Assembly: GCA_023485925.1 (NCBI GenBank)
Contig: JAMDAJ010000005.1
Span: 1 to 12,381, forward strand
Direction of reading: 5' to 3'
Source of the DNA: Patescibacteria group bacterium
GTDB lineage: Bacteria; Patescibacteriota; Doudnabacteria; UBA920; 2-01-FULL-50-11
Length of the DNA: 12,381 bases
A program made the position numbers and the translations under genes. This document shows, one piece after another, positions 7,142-12,381 of the stretch (position 1 is the first letter of the stretch; the number at the start of each line of letters is the position of its first letter). The notes beneath the pieces were generated by a model. That model was not told the DNA's origin, did not search any database, and saw only the letters and a program-made list of their open reading frames with translations.

Positions 7142-7151
7142 TATTTACACT
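7122..7151 (+). promoter_or_regulatory. topA promoter, probably giving a leaderless mRNA
   Basis: A consensus -35 TTGACA (7122-7127) is followed after 18 bases by TACACT (7146-7151, 4 of 6 to consensus). A start 7-8 bases downstream falls on or next to the topA ATG at 7159, leaving little or no leader. The absence of any Shine-Dalgarno sequence fits this. Confidence 0.6.
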
Positions 7152-7158
7152 CCCAACC

Positions 7159-9507
7159 ATGAGTGACAAAAAACAACTGGTGATAGTCGAATCCCCCACC
7201 AAGGCCAAGACCATCTCCCGCTTTTTGGGCAGCGGTTTTGACGTGACCTCCTCCATGGGGCACATCCGCGACCTGCCAAAAAGCAAGCTGGGGGTGGATG
7301 TGGAAAAGAATTTTGAACCCAAATACATCATCCCTCCGAAAGCCAAAGAAACCGTGGCCTTACTTAAGAAGAAAGCGAAATCCGCCGCTTCGGTCATCTT
7401 GGCAACTGATGAGGACCGCGAAGGCGAGGCCATCTCCTGGCATCTGGTGCAGGCCCTCGGCCTCGGTGACGCCAAAGACATCAAAAACGGCGAGGAAGAC
7501 AAGCGCATCAAGCGCATCGTTTTTCACGAGATCACGAAATCGGCCATTGAACAAGCGCTCGCCCATCCCCGCGATATTGATTTGAATCTGGTCGACGCCC
7601 AGCAGGCCAGGCGAATTTTGGACCGACTCGTGGGCTACGAACTGTCTCCGTTTTTGTGGCGCAAGATCCGCTATGGACTATCCGCAGGAAGAGTGCAAAG
7701 CGTGGCTGTCCGATTGGTGGTGGAGCGCGAACGCGAAATCCAAAAATTCAAGGCGGAAGAGTACTGGAGCATAGAAGCGAAGCTGTCGAAACACGACTCG
7801 GACCATACTTTTGTGGCGAAGCTTCACTCCATCGATGACAAGACCGTGGGCAAGATGGATATCGGCAATGAAGCGGCGGCAAAAAAACTGGTTGCCGAAA
7901 TCGATCACGGCAATTTCGTCGTCTCCGACATCAACCAAAAAGAAGTCACCCGCACACCCGCGCCGCCTTTTACCACTTCCACTCTGCAGCAGGAGGCCTC
8001 CCGCAAACTCGGCTTTTCGGCCAAACAAACCATGCTGCTGGCGCAGCAACTTTACGAAGGCTTGGAACTGGGCAGTCGGGGCGGCATGGGGTTAATTACC
8101 TATATGCGCACCGACAGCGTCAACCTGGCGCAAGTGGCGTTAGCGCAGGCCCGCGAAGTCATTACCGCGCATTTCGGCAAATCTTACGCACTCGCCGCTC
8201 CCCGCTACTATAAAAACCACAGCCGCGGCGCCCAGGAAGCCCACGAGGCCATCCGGCCCACCGACCTGTCGCTTCTGCCCAAAGATGCAGCTCAGCACTT
8301 GAACCGCAATCAAGCCAGACTTTATGAACTCATCTGGAAACGGGCGCTGGCTTGCCAGATGCAGCCGGCGATTTTGGAGCAAACCGCCGTTGATATCAAA
8401 ACCCAAACAGAAAACACCGCCTACATTTTCCGCGCCAATGGGCAGGTGGTAAAATTCGACGGCTTCATCCGCGCCTACACCGAAGGCCGCGATGAAGACG
8501 CTGAAGAAGAGATTGAAGGGGTGCTGCCGGAACTTGCTAAATCCGAGAAATTGAAACTGCACGAAATTTTGCCTTTGCAGCATTTTACCATTCCGCCACC
8601 CCGCTATACCGACGCCACCTTGGTCAAAGCCCTGGAAGCCCACGGCATCGGCCGGCCTTCGACTTACGCGCCGACCCTGGCCACCATCCAGGACCGTGAA
8701 TACGTGGAGAAGGTGGAGAAAAAGTACCAGCCCACGGAGATCGGCTTTTTGGTCAACGACCTCTTGGTAGAGCATTTCCCCGAGATCGTCGACATCAACT
8801 TTACCTCGCATATCGAAGAGGAACTGGACGACATCGCGGAAGGCAAGACCGGCTGGCGGGAAGTAACGCACGAATTTTACGACCCGTTCAAAAAACATCT
8901 GGTGGAAAAGGAAAAATCGGTCGAAAAACAGATCGAAGTCTCCACCACGCCCTGCCCGCACTGCGGGAAAATGATGATCATCCGCTTCGGCCGCATGGGC
9001 AAGTTCCTGGCCTGTCCCGATCCGGAATCCAAAATCACCCAACCCATGCCGGAGGAAGCCGCCAAAATCAAAGAACTGGAAGAAAAAACCAAGGACGAGC
9101 GCTGCCCACTCTGCGGGAGACCGATGGAGGTCAAGCGCGGCCGCTTCGGATTTTTCCTGGGCTGCACCGACTATCCCAAATGCAAAGGCATCTCCAAAAT
9201 TTGGAACAAAACCGGCTTCAAGTGCCCCGCGTGTCGAGAGAAACGAGAGGGTGAGCAAGGTCGAACCCCCGACAGTTCCCGCCCCTCGATAGACTCGGGG
9301 CAATCAGATAAACTGATTGGCGATATCGTCGAGAAGAAATCCCGCGGGCGGCGCGTACCGTTTTACGCCTGCACCCGCTATCCCGATTGTACCTTCGCCA
9401 TGAACAAGAAACCGGAAGCGGAAGCCGACGTTGCCGCCGGACTCGCGGCCTGGAAAAGCAACGGACAAAAACAAACCAAAAAACCGCATAAGAAAAAAAC
9501 CGCCTAA
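7159..9507 (+). CDS. topA: DNA topoisomerase I (type IA), with a repeat-derived insertion
   Basis: TopA relaxes negative supercoils by cutting one strand through a 5'-phosphotyrosine. The 782-residue protein has an N-terminal Toprim domain (about 5-140) with VESPTKAKTI and the metal-binding TDEDREGEA (Asp84, Asp86, Glu88). The type IA core includes HEAIRPTD and the catalytic Tyr315 in GLITYMRTDS. The C-terminus carries three zinc-binding modules: CPHCGK...CPD, CPLCGR...GCTDYPKC and CPAC...YACTRYPDC. The third is split by 25 extra residues (696-720) encoded by a hairpin-bearing segment at 9244-9318 and absent from ordinary TopA sequences. The active site is intact, so the enzyme should work. 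The stop codon lies within the terminator stem. Confidence 0.98.
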   Translation: MSDKKQLVIVESPTKAKTISRFLGSGFDVTSSMGHIRDLPKSKLGVDVEKNFEPKYIIPPKAKETVALLKKKAKSAASVILATDEDREGEAISWHLVQALGLGDAKDIKNGEEDKRIKRIVFHEITKSAIEQALAHPRDIDLNLVDAQQARRILDRLVGYELSPFLWRKIRYGLSAGRVQSVAVRLVVEREREIQKFKAEEYWSIEAKLSKHDSDHTFVAKLHSIDDKTVGKMDIGNEAAAKKLVAEIDHGNFVVSDINQKEVTRTPAPPFTTSTLQQEASRKLGFSAKQTMLLAQQLYEGLELGSRGGMGLITYMRTDSVNLAQVALAQAREVITAHFGKSYALAAPRYYKNHSRGAQEAHEAIRPTDLSLLPKDAAQHLNRNQARLYELIWKRALACQMQPAILEQTAVDIKTQTENTAYIFRANGQVVKFDGFIRAYTEGRDEDAEEEIEGVLPELAKSEKLKLHEILPLQHFTIPPPRYTDATLVKALEAHGIGRPSTYAPTLATIQDREYVEKVEKKYQPTEIGFLVNDLLVEHFPEIVDINFTSHIEEELDDIAEGKTGWREVTHEFYDPFKKHLVEKEKSVEKQIEVSTTPCPHCGKMMIIRFGRMGKFLACPDPESKITQPMPEEAAKIKELEEKTKDERCPLCGRPMEVKRGRFGFFLGCTDYPKCKGISKIWNKTGFKCPACREKREGEQGRTPDSSRPSIDSGQSDKLIGDIVEKKSRGRRVPFYACTRYPDCTFAMNKKPEAEADVAAGLAAWKSNGQKQTKKPHKKKTA
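9244..9318 (+). repeat. In-frame 75-base repeat insertion in topA
   Basis: The segment lies between CPACREK and GDIVEKKS, which are contiguous or nearly so in typical TopA. It contains two hairpins: GCCCC...GGGGC (about 9281-9301) and CAATCAG-ATAAA-CTGATTG. It encodes a low-complexity polar stretch (including RPSIDSGQ). Its length, a multiple of three, keeps the frame. The exact borders are inferred from knowledge of the family rather than from a duplicated flank. Confidence 0.65.
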
Positions 9508-9526
9508 AACCCGAGGCGGTTTTTTT
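9493..9526. terminator. Bidirectional terminator between topA and the dehydrogenase gene
   Basis: CCGCCT (9500-9505) pairs with AGGCGG (9514-9519), flanked by seven A before and seven T after, so either strand reads as stem plus T-run. It overlaps the topA stop codon and lies 10 bases past the stop of the convergent gene, so it probably serves both. Confidence 0.9.
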
Positions 9527-9535
9527 AAACAAAAC

Positions 9536-10552
9536 TTATTTCACCAAATTCGCGGGGCGGCCCTTATGCCAAGCCCGAATGTTTTCCACGGTGGTCAAGA
9601 AAATCCGATGGATGGCTTCTTCGCTGTTAAAAGCGTTATGTGGGGTGACGACCGTATTCGGCAAACCGATAAGCTGGCGGCTTTGAATGACCACCGCTAA
9701 ATCGTCACGGCCGACCTGGGAAGAAATCAGAGCATCCTCGCCGGTAACCACGCCTTCCTCTTCCAAAACGTCCAGACCCGCGCCTGAAAGCGCGCCTTTC
9801 TTAAGGGCGGCCAGCAGCGCGGCGGTTTCGATGAGCGCGCCGCGGGAGGTGTTGAGCAAAACCGCGCCCTTTTTCATCAATCGGATATTCTTGGCGTTGA
9901 TGAGATGATGGGTATGCGAATTGTAAGGCGCGTGCAGGCTGACGACGTCCGACTCGCGGAGCAACCGCTCCAGTGTCACGTACTTCAAAGGATAATGGTT
10001 TTCCAAACTTCTATCCGGACGGATGTCAAAAGCCAAAATTTTCATCTCAAAACCATGCGCCATGCGGATGACGTGCCGGCCGATGTTGCCGGTGCCCACC
10101 ACGCCGATGGTCCGGCCCTTGAGGTCAAAACCGCGCAGCCCTTCACGGCTAAAGTTGCCTAAGCGCGTTCGGTTCACCGATTCCACGATTTTCCGGGTCA
10201 CCGAAAGCAATAAGGCAAAAGTATGCTCGGCCACCGTGTTTTCTCCGTAAGTCGGCACGTTGCTGACAAAAATGCCGCGCTGGCGGCAGACTGCGAGGTC
10301 GATGTGGTCGAACCCGGTAGTGTTAGTGGCGATGAATTTGAGCTTCGGCAGTTTCTGCAAAAGCGCAGCCGTGATCTTTGAGCGGATGAAAATCGAGAGC
10401 ACGTTGCAATCGCGATAGCGAGAAGCACTAGCGGGCGTCATCGGTCCGGGATTGAAGATTAGGATATATTTGGACGCGGGCAAAGAATCGGTCAGTAATT
10501 TTTTCTGCCAGGCCTCTCGAATCTCAAAAAAAGCGGTTTTGGTTTTTCTCAT
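9536..10552 (-). CDS. NAD-dependent D-isomer 2-hydroxyacid dehydrogenase (D-lactate dehydrogenase-like)
   Basis: The 338-residue cytoplasmic enzyme belongs to the family that reduces 2-keto acids to D-2-hydroxy acids. It has a split catalytic domain (about 1-105 and 305-338) around a Rossmann domain with GTGNIG (153-158) and Asp176 after it, favouring NAD over NADP. Active-site residues are Arg237 in NTSRGALI, an acidic residue in GLDVLEEEG (about 264-266) and His305 in VTPHNAF. The arrangement is closest to D-lactate or hydroxyisocaproate dehydrogenases, which would fit NADH recycling in a fermentative reduced genome; substrate identity is inference. It converges on topA and starts divergently from tRNA-Lys, without a Shine-Dalgarno sequence. 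Confidence 0.92.
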   Translation of the reverse strand: MRKTKTAFFEIREAWQKKLLTDSLPASKYILIFNPGPMTPASASRYRDCNVLSIFIRSKITAALLQKLPKLKFIATNTTGFDHIDLAVCRQRGIFVSNVPTYGENTVAEHTFALLLSVTRKIVESVNRTRLGNFSREGLRGFDLKGRTIGVVGTGNIGRHVIRMAHGFEMKILAFDIRPDRSLENHYPLKYVTLERLLRESDVVSLHAPYNSHTHHLINAKNIRLMKKGAVLLNTSRGALIETAALLAALKKGALSGAGLDVLEEEGVVTGEDALISSQVGRDDLAVVIQSRQLIGLPNTVVTPHNAFNSEEAIHRIFLTTVENIRAWHKGRPANLVK

Positions 10553-10582
10553 AACGGAACTTATTTGATAAGCTGTAAATAC

Positions 10583-10612
10583 ATACTAACAAACCACGAC
10601 GAAAATAAGCAA
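10583..10612 (-). promoter_or_regulatory. Possible promoter of the dehydrogenase gene
   Basis: On the minus strand TTGCTT (10607-10612) is followed after 18 bases by TAGTAT (10583-10588, 4 of 6 to consensus), giving a start near 10576 and a leader of about 24 bases. Both boxes are only moderate matches. Confidence 0.35.
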
Positions 10613-10619
10613 ACAGCCA

Positions 10620-10648
10620 TTGAATTTTTTTTCAAATCGTGCTAATCT
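10620..10648 (+). promoter_or_regulatory. tRNA-Lys promoter
   Basis: TTGAAT (10620-10625) and TAATCT (10643-10648) are 17 bases apart, and the predicted start lies about 5 bases before the mature tRNA 5' end, as usual for tRNA promoters. Confidence 0.6.
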
Positions 10649-10659
10649 GTCTCAAGTTC

Positions 10660-10735
10660 GGGGCGTTAGCTCAGCCGGTAGAGCAGCTCCCTTTTAAGGA
10701 GATGGTCGCAGGTTCGATTCCTGCACGCCCCACCA
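10660..10735 (+). tRNA. tRNA-Lys (anticodon UUU), CCA encoded
   Basis: A 76-nt cloverleaf: acceptor GGGGCGT with ACGCCCC, discriminator A and encoded CCA; D-arm GCTC/GAGC; anticodon loop CTTTTAA (anticodon TTT); T-arm GCAGG-TTCGATT-CCTGC. The anticodon stem GCTCC/GGAGA has a G27-A43 mismatch at its top. Most of the gene (from tRNA position 12 to the CCA end) is antisense to the last codons of the minus-strand recombinase. Confidence 0.97.
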
Positions 10736-12233
10736 GTATTAAACTTTCAGGAATTTTGCCGATTGATTCAGCCGCGCGAAGCGCGGAAAGGTATGGAAAC
10801 ACTGGCTCGCCGCGCACGGCGCGGCTCGCCAAGCGCAGGTTCGAGCCAAAGATTTCTTTGGCAGCAACCTTTTTCTCCAAAAGGTTGCTATCCCTTGCGA
10901 TTTTGACGAGGTTTGAAGCGACTTTTATCCATTCTTTCATCGGTTCGAGCCAATCATTCTGCTTTTGTTCAATCCGCGCCATTTTCTCGTCCAGCGACTT
11001 CTTTTCCAAAAGGAGTTTTGTTTTTTGTTCGCGGTATATTTCTCGCTCAATATCCTGCTCTAAATAGCCGTCTAAAAGTCGCTGGAGTTTTTCGTTTATG
11101 GCGCGGATTTTGATTTGACTTTCCTGAACAAAAGCAGAAACGGATTGGGCGGATTTCTCTTTGTCCGTTTCTGCCATTTCCAAAAGTTTTTCCGCCCAAT
11201 CCGCACGCAAAGAAAATTTTTGAAGCAGAGAGGAAACTTGCTTGTCCAGTTCCTCTTGGCGAATACAGGGTTCGAGACATTTGATTGATTTGTTTTTCTT
11301 GGTGCAATGGTAGTAAATATAATTGTGGAGGTTTCCATTTTTTTGCTTTTTCACCCTGTATTCGCCAGTGATAGACATTCCGCAAATACCGCATTTCAAC
11401 ATTCCACAAAAATCTTGCGGTTCATATTTTGTTTTGTGGTGCGGCCTTCCTCTCTGCTTCAAAACTTCTTGGACTTTATCAAAAATTTTCTTTGCGATGA
11501 TTGGCTCGTGCTTGCCTTCGTGCAATTCTTTGGAGTAGCGAAATAATCCAGTATAAAATGGATTTGAAAGGATAAAAGTCGCCCTCGTCTTGTGGATTCT
11601 CTTTCCGCCGCGGGACATAATCCCGCGTTGCGCCAAAAAGTCGGAAATATCTTCCAACCGAGCGTTGCCGGTGGCGTAATACTCAAATGCGGCTTTGATA
11701 ACTTTCGCTTTCTTGCGGTCAACCACAATACTTTTTGTCCGCACATCGTTGATATAGCCAATCGGCGCAACGCTCGGATATTCGCCTCTACGGACTTTTT
11801 GGCGCAAACCACGCCTCGTGTTTTCGGAAAGAGAATCCACATAGTATTTGCTTTGCCCAAAGACAATGTTCAACATAAATTTTCCTTGCGGCGTATTTTC
11901 AAACCATAGCGTCGGAAATTTCAACGCCGTAATACGCTCGCAATCCAAAAGATAAATTATTTTTCCACCATCAACAGAATTGCGCGCCAACCTGTCCGCG
12001 TGCCAAGCCAAAATTCCGTCTGCCTCGCCGTCCTCAATTCTTTTCAACATTTCGCCAAATATCGGTCTGCCCGGAATTTTGGCACTCTGTTTTTCAATCA
12101 AAACATCAATGACATTCAGATTTTCTTGTTTTGCAAAGGCGCGCAATTCTGCGATCTGATCTTCAATAGAACGCACTTGTTTATCCTCAACATCGGTGGA
12201 CTTGCGGGCGTAGAGAAAGTATTTGTTGTTCAT
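10671..12233 (-). CDS. Large serine recombinase (integrase), complete, C-terminus read from tRNA-Lys antisense
   Basis: The 520-residue protein has a resolvase catalytic domain (1-150) with YARKSTD (Arg10, nucleophile Ser12), the second motif around RSIEDQ and DRLARN (Arg81, Arg84). The recombinase domain spans about 155-255. A zinc ribbon (CGIC 281-284, then C310 and C319 or C323) is followed by a coiled coil (about 365-430). After GSNLRL (463-468) the expected family tail is replaced by residues encoded in a GC-rich 74-bp repeat, and residues 500-520 come from tRNA-Lys antisense, with the stop in the D-arm. It is a clear but diverged paralogue of the recombinase at the other window end. The ATG lies in the palindrome CATAAATTTATG without a Shine-Dalgarno sequence. 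It is probably the integrase of an element extending to the right. Confidence 0.95.
   Translation of the reverse strand: MNNKYFLYARKSTDVEDKQVRSIEDQIAELRAFAKQENLNVIDVLIEKQSAKIPGRPIFGEMLKRIEDGEADGILAWHADRLARNSVDGGKIIYLLDCERITALKFPTLWFENTPQGKFMLNIVFGQSKYYVDSLSENTRRGLRQKVRRGEYPSVAPIGYINDVRTKSIVVDRKKAKVIKAAFEYYATGNARLEDISDFLAQRGIMSRGGKRIHKTRATFILSNPFYTGLFRYSKELHEGKHEPIIAKKIFDKVQEVLKQRGRPHHKTKYEPQDFCGMLKCGICGMSITGEYRVKKQKNGNLHNYIYYHCTKKNKSIKCLEPCIRQEELDKQVSSLLQKFSLRADWAEKLLEMAETDKEKSAQSVSAFVQESQIKIRAINEKLQRLLDGYLEQDIEREIYREQKTKLLLEKKSLDEKMARIEQKQNDWLEPMKEWIKVASNLVKIARDSNLLEKKVAAKEIFGSNLRLASRAVRGEPVFPYLSALRAAESIGKIPESLILVGRAGIEPATISLKGSCSTG
10771..10844. repeat. Left arm of a 74-bp inverted repeat, inside the recombinase 3' end
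   Basis: This arm matches the reverse complement of 12292-12365 at 71 of 74 bases. It contains two perfect triloop hairpins: CCGCGC-GAA-GCGCGG (10772-10786) and GCCGCGC-ACG-GCGCGGC (10809-10825). It codes for recombinase residues about 464-488 and ends in CGCAGGTTCGA, 11 bases shared with the T-arm of the adjacent tRNA-Lys. A further 15-base match lies beyond it (10890-10904). Confidence 0.9.
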
Positions 12234-12275
12234 AAATTTATGTTGTTAGTTTTTAATTGGGCAAAGCAAATACTT

Positions 12276-12381
12276 AAAATCGCAAGGGATTTCGAACCTG
12301 CGCTTGGCGAGCCGCGCCGTGCGCGGCGAGCCTGTTGTTCCATACCTTTCCGCGCTTCGCGCGGCCGAATCGGTCGGGCAA
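12276..12381 (+). pseudogene. Inverted, internally deleted copy of the recombinase 3' end (right repeat arm)
   Basis: Read on the plus strand this segment repeats the coding sequence of the recombinase C-terminus: AAAATCGCAAGGGAT (12276-12290) matches 10890-10904 reversed. Then 45 bases present in the intact gene are replaced by one T, shifting the frame, and 12292-12365 matches the 74-bp arm. Similarity continues more weakly to the window end. It lies just upstream of the recombinase start, facing the opposite way. It is either a decayed duplicate, part of another element end, or an assembly effect. Confidence 0.75.

Noticed and set aside
8140..9303. Open frame of 387 codons antisense to topA
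   Set aside because: It lies wholly inside topA, follows the codon structure of the sense strand and shows no recognisable domain, so it is a shadow of a GC-rich gene.
1..12381. CRISPR array, transposon insertion sequence or toxin-antitoxin pair
   Set aside because: I found no regularly spaced repeats, no transposase and no small paired genes; the repeats present are hairpins or a single inverted pair.

Overview
The window looks like a piece, possibly a whole contig, of a Candidate Phyla Radiation (Patescibacteria, Parcubacteria-like) genome. This is inferred from four things: tightly packed genes with 4-17 base overlaps, no convincing Shine-Dalgarno sequence before any visible start, GC-rich palindromes inside genes and spacers, and two large serine recombinases that read into tRNA genes. 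No rRNA or marker protein is present to settle the taxonomy. Both window ends lie in repeat-prone recombinase sequence, as expected where a metagenome assembly breaks.

Layout. 1-1405: the 3' part of a large serine recombinase gene (+) whose frame runs into the antisense strand of tRNA-Val(CAC) and stops in its D-arm. 1406-1784: a spacer with a strong palindrome, imperfect direct repeats and a promoter. 1785-3944: an LCP (LytR-CpsA-Psr) envelope protein followed 3 bases later by peptidyl-tRNA hydrolase. 3945-4246: apparently a minus-strand structured small RNA gene with its own promoter and terminator. 4247-7036: an overlapping operon of dprA, a HAD-family hydrolase and a CapA-family protein. 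7037-9526: topA with its own promoter and a bidirectional terminator; the protein carries a 25-residue repeat-derived insertion in its C-terminal zinc region. 9536-10552: a convergent D-2-hydroxyacid dehydrogenase (-). 10660-10735: tRNA-Lys(UUU). 10671-12233: a second, complete large serine recombinase (-) reading into the antisense strand of that tRNA. 12276-12381: an inverted, internally deleted copy of this recombinase's own 3' end.

The central block (about 1.4-10.7 kb) is chromosomal: DNA uptake and recombination (DprA), topology (TopA), translation quality control (Pth) and envelope assembly (LCP, CapA). It is bracketed by two related integrative elements. Each sits at the 3' end of a tRNA gene with its recombinase gene next to the junction, and the elements extend outward, away from the block. 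The recombinases are visibly richer in A/T codons than the core, which fits transfer.

The two strongest unexplained signals are (1) the minus-strand RNA at about 3966-4185, where promoter, helices and terminator agree and where G-U pairs favour that strand, and (2) the shared architecture of the two recombinase-tRNA junctions: tRNA-antisense C-termini, GC-rich hairpins just inside the gene, and T-arm-like sequence at the conserved Gly-Ser-Asn codons.
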